NCBI GenBank assembly: GCA_007121575.1
Contig: SKKJ01000152.1
Span: 1-9,274, forward strand
Origin: Natronomonas sp.
GTDB lineage: Archaea > Halobacteriota > Halobacteria > Halobacteriales > Haloarculaceae
DNA length: 9,274 nucleotides
Reading direction: 5' to 3'
The stretch's first letter is position 1. The number at the start of each line of letters is the position of its first letter. The notes under the pieces were generated by a model. The model saw nothing but the letters and a program-made list of their open reading frames with translations, was not told where the DNA came from and made no database searches. Made by a program: the position numbers and the translations under genes. Positions 1 through 7,039 of this stretch are shown here, one piece after another.

Positions 1-435
1 CGAGTAGGCGTTGAGCTCTTCGACGGCGCGGAGGCCGGGTCGGTGTCCTTCCCCGGGGTCGGAGGCATTCGTCCCGTCGCAGACCGTTTCGATGCCCAAC
101 GCACGGGCCAGCTCGAACATCTCTCCGAGTCGCATCGTTCGGCAGTGATAGCAGCGTTCGTCGTCGTTTTCCGCGAACGCTTCGCTCTCCAGTTCGGAGA
201 ACGAGACGATCTCGTGACGAATCCCGATCTCGTCGGCGACTCGCTTCGCGTCTTCGAGTTCGGCGGCCGGTAGCGTCTCGCTTTTCGCCGTGCAGGCGAC
301 GGCCTCCTCTCCGAGGGCTTCGGCGGCGAGCGCGGCGACGACGGATGAATCGACGCCGCCGGAGAAGGCGACGACGACGCCGTCGAATCCGCTCAGCGCT
401 TCGAGCGCCGCTTCCCGTTTCGCCTCGACGTTCAT
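1..435 (-). CDS. larE: ATP-dependent sacrificial sulfur transferase LarE-like, N-terminal part (truncated by window edge)
   Basis: Only the first 145 codons are present; the reading frame is open to base 1. The N-terminus is a PP-loop ATP pyrophosphatase domain with the signature SGGVDSS at residues 25-31. A CYHC pair follows (C95, C98), then GTNASD at 121-126 and HRPGLRA at 131-137, an arrangement typical of the LarE/ExsB-like branch rather than NAD synthetase or GMP synthetase. In bacteria LarE adenylates a pyridinium dicarboxylate mononucleotide and donates sulfur to it while making the nickel-pincer cofactor of lactate racemase. Some homologues carry extra cysteines reported to hold an iron-sulfur cluster, and the CxxC here may belong to that class. 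The cysteine expected further on is outside the window, so the mechanism cannot be judged. ATG at 435 is the only sensible start, with a TATA-like element about 25 bases upstream. The gene is divergent from the DsrE-family gene. LarE homologues also occur without lactate racemase, so the substrate is uncertain. Confidence 0.85.
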   Translation of the reverse strand, partial: MNVEAKREAALEALSGFDGVVVAFSGGVDSSVVAALAAEALGEEAVACTAKSETLPAAELEDAKRVADEIGIRHEIVSFSELESEAFAENDDERCYHCRTMRLGEMFELARALGIETVCDGTNASDPGEGHRPGLRAVEELNAYS

Positions 436-455
436 AATACACGCTCGGGATGGGC

Positions 456-464
456 GTAGAAAAG
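456..464 (-). promoter_or_regulatory. TATA-like element of the larE gene
   Basis: On the minus strand CTTTTCTAC is centred about 25 bases before the ATG at 435, the spacing expected for a leaderless archaeal transcript. No Shine-Dalgarno sequence precedes the start. The match to a TATA box is weak. An alternative is the AT-rich block at 483-510, which would give a longer leader. Confidence 0.4.
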
Positions 465-482
465 CCCGGCGGCATCGAGTAG

Positions 483-490
483 TTTATAAT
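483..490 (+). promoter_or_regulatory. TATA box of the DsrE-family gene
   Basis: TTTATAAT is centred 26-27 bases before the ATG at 513, the canonical position for a leaderless haloarchaeal mRNA. It is one of the best TATA-like sequences in the window. The interval between it and the start codon is filled by an inverted repeat. Confidence 0.7.
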
Positions 491-491
491 A

Positions 492-510
492 TTGTGAATA
501 TATTACACAA
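492..510. repeat. Inverted repeat TTGTG-N9-CACAA, candidate operator
   Basis: Perfect 5-base arms TTGTG (492-496) and CACAA (506-510) flank a 9-base AT-rich spacer. The element lies directly downstream of the TATA box and ends two bases before the start codon of the DsrE-family gene, so it would cover the transcription start. A dimeric winged-helix repressor bound there would block initiation. That role is inferred from position and symmetry only. It lies about 57-75 bases upstream of larE and could influence both divergent genes. Confidence 0.45.
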
Positions 511-512
511 CT

Positions 513-866
513 ATGGGTGTCAAATCCGACCGAAATGACGTCGAAACGCTAGGAATCGTGCTCGAAACGAACGATCCAGAGCGAGCGTGGAACGCGTTTC
601 GTCTCGGCATTACAGCGCTAGATAGCGGAATCGACGTTTCGGTGTTCCTGCTCGGATCGGGAGTCGAAGTCGAGGAACTCGCCGACGAACCGTTCGACGT
701 TCGTGATCGGATGGAAGCCTTCGTCGATGCCGGTGGGGAGCTCCTCGCTTGTGGTACGTGTCTGGAGATCAGAAACAGCGAGGGAAGCGATGTGTGTCCG
801 ATATCGACGATGAGCGATCTTCTCGAGGTCGTCACGACTTCGGATCGGGTCGTAACGATCGGATAG
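513..866 (+). CDS. DsrE family protein (sulfur-relay-like)
   Basis: This 117-residue protein fits the small single-domain DsrE/DsrF-like fold. It opens with an acidic strand segment (TLGIVLETNDPERAWNAFRL, 12-31), continues with a hydrophobic strand near 41-48 (DVSVFLLG), and has a Cys motif LLACGTCLE at 77-85 (C80, C83) with another cysteine at C95 in SDVCPIS. The end (SDLLEVVTTSDRVVTIG) matches the usual C-terminal strand of the family. DsrE-type proteins carry persulfides or act in sulfur transfer, and the conserved ACGTC cysteines are the likely active residues. The protein is soluble with no signal peptide. The ATG at 513 is supported by a TATA box 26 bases upstream, so the message is probably leaderless. 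It is divergent from larE, another sulfur-handling gene, and shares a 77-base control region with it. Family assignment is good; the physiological partner is unknown. Confidence 0.8.
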   Translation: MGVKSDRNDVETLGIVLETNDPERAWNAFRLGITALDSGIDVSVFLLGSGVEVEELADEPFDVRDRMEAFVDAGGELLACGTCLEIRNSEGSDVCPISTMSDLLEVVTTSDRVVTIG

Positions 867-968
867 GTCTGGTCCTCACGGTCGGATGGTTTTCCGTACT
901 CCGACCGGTTCGAACGCGGTTTCGTCGCTTTTCTCGGTGTTTGCACACGATACTACCGATACAAAGAA

Positions 969-976
969 CGTTAAGT
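969..976 (+). promoter_or_regulatory. Weak TATA-like element before the MFS gene
   Basis: CGTTAAGT is centred about 30 bases before the ATG at 1003 and is the most AT-rich, TATA-like string in the right area. The 136-base gap after the DsrE-family gene suggests independent transcription. The box is degenerate, so the assignment is tentative. Confidence 0.3.
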
Positions 977-1002
977 CACGACGCTGAGTCGGGCCGCCTA
1001 CC

Positions 1003-2271
1003 ATGGACGTGCTCCGCCGTCGACTGACCGATACGCCGATCTATTACGGGTGGATCGTGTCCGGACTCTGCTTTGTGGCGTTCTTGGCGATCTATTCGAT
1101 CAACTTCTCTTTCGGCGTGTTCTTCGATTTCATCATCGACGATCTGGACGCGACCCGGGCCACCGCATCGATCGCGTTTTCGGCCCAAACCGCCTCACTG
1201 TACATCAGTTCCGCCGTTATCGGTACCGTCGTCGGCCGATACGGGATGCGCCGGTTGATCGTCGTCGGTACGATCTGTTTGGGCGTCGGCATGGTCGGCG
1301 CGAGTCAAGCGAACAGTCTCGAAGCGCTCGTGGTCACGTACGGAATCGTCACCGGCATCGGGATGGGAATCATCTACGTGATCGCGTTCACCCTTCCGTC
1401 CCGGTGGTTCCAGCGCCGCCGCGGGATCGCGACGGCGATCGCTTCCAGCGGGAGCAGCGTTGCGACGCTCTTGGCCCCGCCTGCCGCGGTCGCGGTGATC
1501 GCGGCGATCGGCTGGCAGGAGACGTATCTGATACTCACCGCAGCCGCGCTGGTCGGCCTCGCTTTCGTCGCCGTCCTCGCCGGGACGGACCCGTGGTCTA
1601 TGGGTGTCGACGCTTCCCACGAGTTTCCCGCCGGGAACCCCGTTTCACCCGAATCAACTGAAGCCACCGCCGCCGACTCCGCCCGCGCCGTCTTCACCTC
1701 CGCTTCGTTCTGGCTGATCGTCGTCTCGTGGATCGTCATCTATCTCCCGTTTTTCACCCTCATCGTTCACTTCGTGGCGTATACGACCGATATCGGCATG
1801 GGTCGATGGGTCGGCGTGCTGGCGATCTCGCTTTTGGGTGGCATGGCGATCCCCGGGCGCTTGCTCTTCGGTTCGATCAGCGACCGGGTCGGCCGTCCGA
1901 AGATATTCGTCGCGCTCTCGTTTTGTGTCGGCGTCTTGATCGTCCTGTTACCCTTCATGTCCACACCGCTGCCCTTGCTTTTCGTCACCGCGGTGTACGG
2001 GTTGGTTCACGGTGGGGCCGGCACGCTGGTCTCGCCGCTCATCGCGGATTTTTACGGCTCCGAGTACGTCACGATGCTGTACGGTGTCGCCGCGCTCTCG
2101 TTCGGCATCGCCGCGCTCGCCGGGCCCTACCTCGCCGGGTGGACCGTCGAGACGTTCGGCAGTTACGCGCCGTTTCTGTTCGCGATCGGCGTCGCCGTCT
2201 TCGCTGGGACCGGTGGTATTCAGCTGGCAGCGATGCTCGAAGACGTCGATAATCGACTTTCAATCCCGTAG
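1003..2271 (+). CDS. MFS transporter, monocarboxylate/oxalate-formate porter-like
   Basis: This is a 422-residue polytopic protein of normal MFS length with about twelve predicted membrane helices. The first spans roughly residues 15-40, and a hydrophilic central loop (about 195-230, Ala/Ser/Glu/Pro-rich) divides two six-helix halves. The opening YYGWIV (14-19) and the loop 4-5 motif WFQRRRGIATAIASSGSS (135-152) are typical of the monocarboxylate porter and oxalate:formate antiporter branches of the superfamily. The MFS loop 8-9 signature appears as GRLLFGSISDRVGRPK (285-300). The protein sits in the cytoplasmic membrane and probably moves a small organic anion by proton symport or exchange. 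The substrate cannot be read from sequence. The start is the ATG at 1003, shortly before the first helix. It is downstream of the DsrE-family gene and convergent with the M32 peptidase gene, with 34 bases between stop codons. With larE nearby, lactate is one possible substrate, but this is speculative. Confidence 0.85.
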   Translation: MDVLRRRLTDTPIYYGWIVSGLCFVAFLAIYSINFSFGVFFDFIIDDLDATRATASIAFSAQTASLYISSAVIGTVVGRYGMRRLIVVGTICLGVGMVGASQANSLEALVVTYGIVTGIGMGIIYVIAFTLPSRWFQRRRGIATAIASSGSSVATLLAPPAAVAVIAAIGWQETYLILTAAALVGLAFVAVLAGTDPWSMGVDASHEFPAGNPVSPESTEATAADSARAVFTSASFWLIVVSWIVIYLPFFTLIVHFVAYTTDIGMGRWVGVLAISLLGGMAIPGRLLFGSISDRVGRPKIFVALSFCVGVLIVLLPFMSTPLPLLFVTAVYGLVHGGAGTLVSPLIADFYGSEYVTMLYGVAALSFGIAALAGPYLAGWTVETFGSYAPFLFAIGVAVFAGTGGIQLAAMLEDVDNRLSIP

Positions 2272-2305
2272 CTTGGCGACGAATCGTCCGAGCCCTCGTG
2301 GCTTC

Positions 2306-3805
2306 TTATAACCCGTACAGCTCGCCGAACTTCGATTCGGCGTACGCGAGGAAGTAGTCGGCGGTGAACGGCTCGCCGGTCGCGCGCTCGATGAGTTCGT
2401 CCGTCGTGTACCGACAGCCGTGTTGCCGAACGGCGTCGTCGAGCCACTCGTGCAACGGGTCGAACTCGCCGGCGCTGATCTTCGAGTCGAGTCCGTCGAG
2501 TTCTCGCTCGGCGGCCGCATATAATTGTGCGGCGAGGACGCTTCCGAGCGAGTACGTCGGGAAGTAGCCGAACGCGCCGTGACTCCAGTGGATGTCCTGC
2601 AGACAGCCCTCGCTGTCGGTCTCGGGACGGACGCCGAGATACGACTCCATCCGATCGTTCCATGCCGCGGGCACCTCCGAAACGTCGAGATCACCGACTA
2701 GAAGTTCGCGCTCGATTTCGAACCGGATAACGATGTGGAGGTGATACGTGAGTTCGTCCGCTTCGACGCGGATACAGTTGTCTTCGTACACCTGATTCAC
2801 GGCTTCGTAGGCCTGTCGTGGCGTGAGGTCAGTTCCGTACCGGTCGTTGAACCGTGGTGTGAAAAACGCCCAGAACGGCTCGCTTCGGCCGACGTGATTC
2901 TCGAACAGTCGTGATTGAGACTCATGGACTGTGAGCCCACGGTGTTCGCCGAGCGGTGATCCGTACGCTTCTCGTGGAAGTCCCTGCGTGTAGACGGCGT
3001 GGCCGAACTCGTGAATCGTCGATCCGAGCGAATCTAAGGGCTCGGATTCATCGAACCGAGTCGTCACGCGTGCATCGAACTGTGTTCCGCTCGAAAAGGG
3101 GTGTGGCGCAGTGTCGAGCCGGCCGCGCTCGAAATCGTATCCGAGCGTTTCGAGCGCCTCCCGTGCGAGTGCTGACTGTTCGGATTCGGGAAACGTTCCC
3201 TCGACGCTGTAGAGATCTCTCTCGGCGTCACGGACGGCGTCGATGAGCGGAACGAGTCCCTCGCGAAGCGATTCGAGGATTCGCTCGGCGGTGTCGAGAT
3301 CGAGATACGGTTCGTACTCGGCGAAGAGCACCGCGTACGGGTCGGCGTCGGGATCGATGTGAGCGGCGTACTCGCGTTTGAGTTCTAACAGCCGTTCGAG
3401 CGTCGGTGCGAAGGCGTCGAAATCGTCGTTCCCTCTCGCCTCCTGCCAGACGGGATGTGCATCCGACGTCGCCTCGCTGATCTCCTCTACGAGGTCGGTC
3501 GGGACGCGAACTTTTCGTTCGTACTGCCGTCGAATCTCGCGGACGGCGGCGCGCTTTCCGGCCGACAGTTCCGCTTCGACCAACGTCGCGAGCCACGCGC
3601 CGACGTCATCGTCGACGAGCAACTCGTGAGCGGCGGCCGAGACAGCCCCACGCTGTTTCGACCGTGCCGGCGTTCCGCCTTCCGGCATCATCACTTCTTG
3701 ATCCCAGCTCAATACACCGTTCGCATCCCCGAGATACGTCGCCCGCTCGTACTGTTCGAGCAGCTTCTCGTACGCTGCCGGCGTGGAGGACTGTTCGGTT
3801 GCCAT
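2306..3805 (-). CDS. Carboxypeptidase Taq family (M32) metallocarboxypeptidase
   Basis: The 499-residue product matches the usual M32 length of about 500. All family motifs are visible, numbered from the ATG at 3805: HPF near 234-236, DARVT at 244-248, the zinc motif HEFGH at 265-269, HESQS at 294-298 with E295 as third zinc ligand, IRVEAD near 345-350, and GCLQDIHW at 400-407. The enzyme removes C-terminal amino acids one at a time from peptides, has broad specificity, needs a divalent metal, and is cytoplasmic (no signal sequence). A longer frame reaches a TTG at 3862, but the extra 19 residues are not family-like and ATG 3805 has a TATA-like string at proper leaderless spacing. The M20 gene lies 85 bases upstream on the same strand, so read-through co-transcription is possible. 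Both genes suit cytoplasmic peptide recycling. No broken motif or frameshift is seen. Confidence 0.93.
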   Translation of the reverse strand: MATEQSSTPAAYEKLLEQYERATYLGDANGVLSWDQEVMMPEGGTPARSKQRGAVSAAAHELLVDDDVGAWLATLVEAELSAGKRAAVREIRRQYERKVRVPTDLVEEISEATSDAHPVWQEARGNDDFDAFAPTLERLLELKREYAAHIDPDADPYAVLFAEYEPYLDLDTAERILESLREGLVPLIDAVRDAERDLYSVEGTFPESEQSALAREALETLGYDFERGRLDTAPHPFSSGTQFDARVTTRFDESEPLDSLGSTIHEFGHAVYTQGLPREAYGSPLGEHRGLTVHESQSRLFENHVGRSEPFWAFFTPRFNDRYGTDLTPRQAYEAVNQVYEDNCIRVEADELTYHLHIVIRFEIERELLVGDLDVSEVPAAWNDRMESYLGVRPETDSEGCLQDIHWSHGAFGYFPTYSLGSVLAAQLYAAAERELDGLDSKISAGEFDPLHEWLDDAVRQHGCRYTTDELIERATGEPFTADYFLAYAESKFGELYGL

Positions 3806-3827
3806 GCTCGGACGTGGTGGCCCGCGA

Positions 3828-3836
3828 AGTAAGAAC
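3828..3836 (-). promoter_or_regulatory. Possible TATA-like element of the M32 gene
   Basis: On the minus strand TTCTTACTT is centred about 27 bases before the ATG at 3805, matching leaderless spacing and favouring that start over the TTG at 3862. A second AT-rich string (CTTTATC) lies near 3846-3852 and would give a short leader of about 18 bases without a Shine-Dalgarno sequence. Neither is a strong match. Confidence 0.35.
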
Positions 3837-3890
3837 TCACTAGCTGATAAAGACCCCGCCAACCGACCAGGACGTGCCCCGGCTCATCGT

Positions 3891-4970
3891 TCAAACCGTT
3901 TCGAGCACTCGTCGATACACCTCGTGACACCGTTCGAGAACGTCGATCGAGACGCTTTCGTCCGCCGTGTGCGCCTCGCCCGGCTCGGCCGCGCCACAGA
4001 CGATGCAGGTCGTCCCCGCCCGCTCGGTGAGCCAGCCGGCGTCCGTCGCGTGCGGTTTGACGATCTCTTCGGGGGCACCTGCCTGTGCGACATCGGCGGC
4101 GGCGAGCACCGTTGCTACGAAGTCGGCGTCGTCGCAAGCCATCGGCGGCAAATCCTGTTCGATGGTTACGGCGATACCGTCGACAGTCTCGACGCGTTCG
4201 ATCGGCGCTCGCTCGCCGGGAACGGTGCGCTCATCGACGGTGAACGAACACCGCTCTGGGATCACGTTCCACGCGTTACCGCCATCGATCTCGGTAACCG
4301 CGATCGATCCTTCGAGTCCGTGACCCAAGACCGTCGTTTCCGGCACATCTAGTTCGCGAATGATCCCGATCGCGTCCGTCGCTCGGTAGATCGCGTTCTC
4401 GCCGGAACCGGGATTGCTGGCATGGGTTGCGATGCCCTTCGCCGTCACCGTCGATCCGCGCCTGCCTTTGTGGGCGATTGCCACGTCCGTGACGCCGTCC
4501 GCGGAGTATCCCGTCGACCCCTCACCAACCACGGCGAAATCGGGTGCGAACCCCGCTTCGATGGCGGCCCGGCAACCGACGCCGCCCAACTCCTCTCCGA
4601 CGAACGAGGCGAAGACGGCTTCGACGCCGTCGGGTACATCGGCGTCTCGAAAGGCGAGCAGTTGGGCGGCGAGACTCCCCTTCATGTCTGCCGTCCCGCG
4701 ACCGTAGAGCCGTCCCTCGCGCCGCTCGACGACGTATCCGCCATCGTTCAACTGTCCGTCGTCTGGCGGGACGACATCGTGGTGTCCGACGAGTGCGACC
4801 GACCGATCGCCATCGGTATTTCGGCGTGCGATGACGTTTCCCGCTTCGTCGCGCTTGAGATGCGCATCCGTGTGCTCGAGCAGCCACTGCTGGATGTATT
4901 CGCCGGCTACGCGCTCGTCCTCGTGGCTGGGGATCTCGACGAGCGCTTCGGTGAGGTCGATGAGTTCCAT
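3891..4970 (-). CDS. M20 family metallohydrolase (DapE/ArgE-like)
   Basis: This 359-residue protein shows the full M20 di-metal active site. GHHDVV at 62-67 gives metal ligand H63 and catalytic-associated D65. GRGTADMKG at 90-98 gives bridging D95. GEELGG at 125-130 gives general base E126 and ligand E127. The GEG at 149-151 gives ligand E150, and AHTADE at 333-338 gives ligand H334. A central lid/dimerisation domain spans roughly 165-275 and includes the conserved ATHAS histidine (H183). Relatives hydrolyse N-acyl amino acids or dipeptides: succinyl-diaminopimelate (DapE), acetylornithine (ArgE), or carnosinase-like substrates. Sequence alone does not decide which. The protein is cytoplasmic with no signal peptide. 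The ATG at 4970 is supported by ATTAAAAC about 26 bases upstream. It heads a probable unit with the M32 carboxypeptidase gene 85 bases downstream, pointing to peptide or acyl-amino-acid salvage rather than dedicated lysine synthesis. That last step is inference. Confidence 0.88.
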   Translation of the reverse strand: MELIDLTEALVEIPSHEDERVAGEYIQQWLLEHTDAHLKRDEAGNVIARRNTDGDRSVALVGHHDVVPPDDGQLNDGGYVVERREGRLYGRGTADMKGSLAAQLLAFRDADVPDGVEAVFASFVGEELGGVGCRAAIEAGFAPDFAVVGEGSTGYSADGVTDVAIAHKGRRGSTVTAKGIATHASNPGSGENAIYRATDAIGIIRELDVPETTVLGHGLEGSIAVTEIDGGNAWNVIPERCSFTVDERTVPGERAPIERVETVDGIAVTIEQDLPPMACDDADFVATVLAAADVAQAGAPEEIVKPHATDAGWLTERAGTTCIVCGAAEPGEAHTADESVSIDVLERCHEVYRRVLETV

Positions 4971-4992
4971 ACCGTCCGTGGGTTCGCAGTCT

Positions 4993-5000
4993 GTTTTAAT
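4993..5000 (-). promoter_or_regulatory. TATA box of the M20 gene
   Basis: ATTAAAAC on the minus strand is centred 26-27 bases before the ATG at 4970. It fits a leaderless transcript and confirms the chosen start. It shares the 120-base divergent region 4971-5090 with the promoter of the PIN-PilT-KH gene. Confidence 0.6.
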
Positions 5001-5061
5001 CTCCGGGACGTTCGAGGCGCATCGGACGACCCGCTTCCGTTAAAGCCGGCGTTTCACGGTA

Positions 5062-5068
5062 TTTATAC
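5062..5068 (+). promoter_or_regulatory. TATA box of the PIN-PilT-KH ATPase gene
   Basis: TTTATAC is centred 26 bases before the ATG at 5091, the canonical leaderless position. It decides the start codon: the frame is open far upstream (to 4422), but those codons lie antisense to the M20 gene and cannot be real. The core TTATACGGT (5063-5071) recurs in the promoter at 7009-7017. Confidence 0.7.
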
Positions 5069-5090
5069 GGTTTCGGACCCGATCATCGGT

Positions 5091-6938
5091 ATGAATATTC
5101 TGCCGGATACGAGCGCGGTTATCGACGGCCGCGTTTCCGAGCGTATCGAGGCCGACGGCGTCGGTACGGTTTATATCCCTGAGGCTGTCGTCGGCGAGTT
5201 GGAGGCGCAGGCCAACGACGGCCGCGACAGCGGGTGGAGTGGGCTCGAAGAGCTTCAACGCCTCGCCGCGCTCGCCGACGACGGAGTCATCGACCTCGAG
5301 TACGTCGGTCGCCGTCCCGACGCGATCGAAAAGCGCGACGCGGGCGAAGGCGAAATCGACGCCCTCATCCGCGATCTCGCCGCCCGCCACGACGCAACGC
5401 TGTTGACGAGCGATATCGTCCAAAGCGAAGTCGCGAAGGCGAAAGGGATCGCCGTCGAGTACATCGAACCGCGAACCGACGACACCACGGAACTCACGTT
5501 AGAACGGTATCTCGACGAACGGACGATGTCGGTCCATCTCAAAACCGACGTTCGGCCGATGGCCAAGCGCGGAACGATCGGAGAGATGGCCTACGAGCAC
5601 ATCGATGAGGAGCCGCTCTCGGAATCGGAGATGCGCTCGATCGCCGATAACGTCCTCAACGTCGCTCGAACATCGAGCGATGGGTTCGTCGAGCTGTCAC
5701 ATCCCGGCATGACGATCGTCCAGATCCGCGATATGCGGATCGCCGTCGCGGAACCACCGTTTTCCGATGGGATCGAGGTGACCGCGGTCCGCCCGATCGT
5801 CAAGACGGACCTCGACGATTACGAGAACGCCGATATGCTTCGCGAGCGATTCACGGAACACCAACGCGGTGTTTTGATTTCGGGTGCGCCCGGTGCCGGA
5901 AAATCGACGTTCGCACAGGCGGTCGCGGAGTTCCTCAACGGCTCCGGCTACGCCGTGAAAACGATGGAGAAACCGCGCGATCTGCAGGTGGGTCCCGAGA
6001 TCACCCAGTACACCGAACTCGCCGGCTCGATGGAGAACACCGCCGACTCGCTGCTCATGGTTCGGCCCGATTACACGATCTACGACGAGGTCAGAAAGAC
6101 CTCGGACTTCGAGACGTTCGCGGACATGCGGCTGGCCGGCGTCGGGATGATCGGCGTCGTCCACGCGACGCGGGCCATCGACGCCCTTCAGCGGCTCGTC
6201 GGCCGCGTCGAGTTGGGGATGATCCCGCAGGTCGTCGACACCGTCGTCTACATTGAGGCCGGGGAGGTCCACACCGTCTACGACGTGACGACCGAGGTGA
6301 AGGTTCCGCACGGCCTCGTCGAGGAGGATCTCGCCCGCCCGGTCATCGTGATCAAAGACTTCGAAACCGGTAAGCCGGCCTACGAGATCTACACGTTCAA
6401 CCGACAGGTCGTCACCGTTCCGCTCGACGGTGCGGCTGACGGCCGCGGTGAAACCGGCGTCGAACGCGTCGCCAAACAGGAGATCGAACGCGAGATCCGA
6501 TCGGTCGCCCGCGGACACGTCGAGGTCGAACTCAAAGGGGCGAACACGGCGATCGTGTGGGTCGATGATAACGACATCTCCTACGTCATCGGAAAAGGCG
6601 GCGGTCGAATCAATCAGATCGAAGATCGTCTCGGAATCGATATCGACGTGCGGACGCTTTCGGAACGCCCCGGTGGCTCGTCGGGCAACTCCACCAGTGC
6701 GTCGAGCCGTTCGGGCGCGGGCGAGCGCGTCACCCCGCAAGTGACGAACCGTCACGTCATCATTCCGCTCGGCGCTCATCACGGCGAGACCGTCGAAGTC
6801 CGCGCCGACGATGAGTATCTGTTTACGGCGACGGTCTCGCGCGGCGGCGAAATTCAGGTTTCACGGGGTTCGGCCATCGCGGAGGAACTCGAAAACGCGA
6901 TCGATCACAAGCGATCGATTACGGTCGTTCCGCAGTAA
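5091..6938 (+). CDS. PIN domain - PilT-type ATPase - KH domain protein (COG1855-like, PINc/VapC family ATPase)
   Basis: The 615-residue protein has three recognisable parts. An N-terminal PIN nuclease fold (about 1-125) shows the acidic pattern: D6 in LPDTSAVIDGR, E36 in VVGELE, E88/D90 in GEGEID, and D108 in LLTSDIV. A PilT/VirB11-like secretion-type ATPase core (about 205-440) has Walker A GAPGAGKST at 265-273, a Walker B-like TIYDEVRK at 329-336, and a conserved H358 in VVHATRA. A C-terminal KH RNA-binding domain (about 475-525) has the GxxG loop in VIGKGGGRI (499-507). A Ser/Gly-rich linker (526-545) leads to a small beta-rich tail (about 548-600). Relatives are widespread in archaea, and this domain order is that of COG1855. 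The likely activity is ATP-driven handling or cleavage of RNA in the cytoplasm, but no precise substrate is established to my knowledge. The start is fixed by the TATA box. It is divergent from the M20 gene and followed by an independent promoter near 7010, so it is probably monocistronic. Confidence 0.92.
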   Translation: MNILPDTSAVIDGRVSERIEADGVGTVYIPEAVVGELEAQANDGRDSGWSGLEELQRLAALADDGVIDLEYVGRRPDAIEKRDAGEGEIDALIRDLAARHDATLLTSDIVQSEVAKAKGIAVEYIEPRTDDTTELTLERYLDERTMSVHLKTDVRPMAKRGTIGEMAYEHIDEEPLSESEMRSIADNVLNVARTSSDGFVELSHPGMTIVQIRDMRIAVAEPPFSDGIEVTAVRPIVKTDLDDYENADMLRERFTEHQRGVLISGAPGAGKSTFAQAVAEFLNGSGYAVKTMEKPRDLQVGPEITQYTELAGSMENTADSLLMVRPDYTIYDEVRKTSDFETFADMRLAGVGMIGVVHATRAIDALQRLVGRVELGMIPQVVDTVVYIEAGEVHTVYDVTTEVKVPHGLVEEDLARPVIVIKDFETGKPAYEIYTFNRQVVTVPLDGAADGRGETGVERVAKQEIEREIRSVARGHVEVELKGANTAIVWVDDNDISYVIGKGGGRINQIEDRLGIDIDVRTLSERPGGSSGNSTSASSRSGAGERVTPQVTNRHVIIPLGAHHGETVEVRADDEYLFTATVSRGGEIQVSRGSAIAEELENAIDHKRSITVVPQ

Positions 6939-7007
6939 GCCGAGAACATACCAACGACACCGTGAAGAAGCGGCATTAATTTCCTACACCTGCGACAAAA
7001 AACAATA

Positions 7008-7015
7008 CTTATACG
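7008..7015 (+). promoter_or_regulatory. TATA box for the microprotein-yeiH unit
   Basis: CTTATACG is centred about 28 bases before the ATG at 7040, preceded by an A-rich stretch (from about 6996). It is about 150 bases from the YeiH start, so it predicts a leaderless message beginning at the small gene, with YeiH as second cistron. No other TATA-like string lies close before 7162. Confidence 0.6.
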
Positions 7016-7039
7016 GTGTGGGATCTCGATAGCCGTCTC

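Noticed and set aside
503..946. Minus-strand open frame over the DsrE-family gene
   Set aside because: Ser/Arg/Thr-rich shadow; the plus-strand gene has a TATA box and conserved cysteine motif.
867..1002. Possible terminator after the DsrE-family gene
   Set aside because: Short T-runs are present (for example near 930), but no convincing hairpin or strong oligo-T tract can be defined.
3806..3862. TTG start adding 19 residues to the M32 carboxypeptidase
   Set aside because: The added residues do not look like family N-termini and the ATG at 3805 has a TATA-like string at leaderless spacing.
4422..5090. Upstream extension of the PIN-PilT-KH frame to give an 838-residue protein
   Set aside because: The extension lies antisense to the M20 gene, its residues resemble no domain, and a well-placed TATA box fixes the start at 5091.
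5697..6782. Long minus-strand open frame of 361 codons
   Set aside because: It is the antisense shadow of the PIN-PilT-KH gene, caused by GC-rich codon bias; no motif or promoter supports it.
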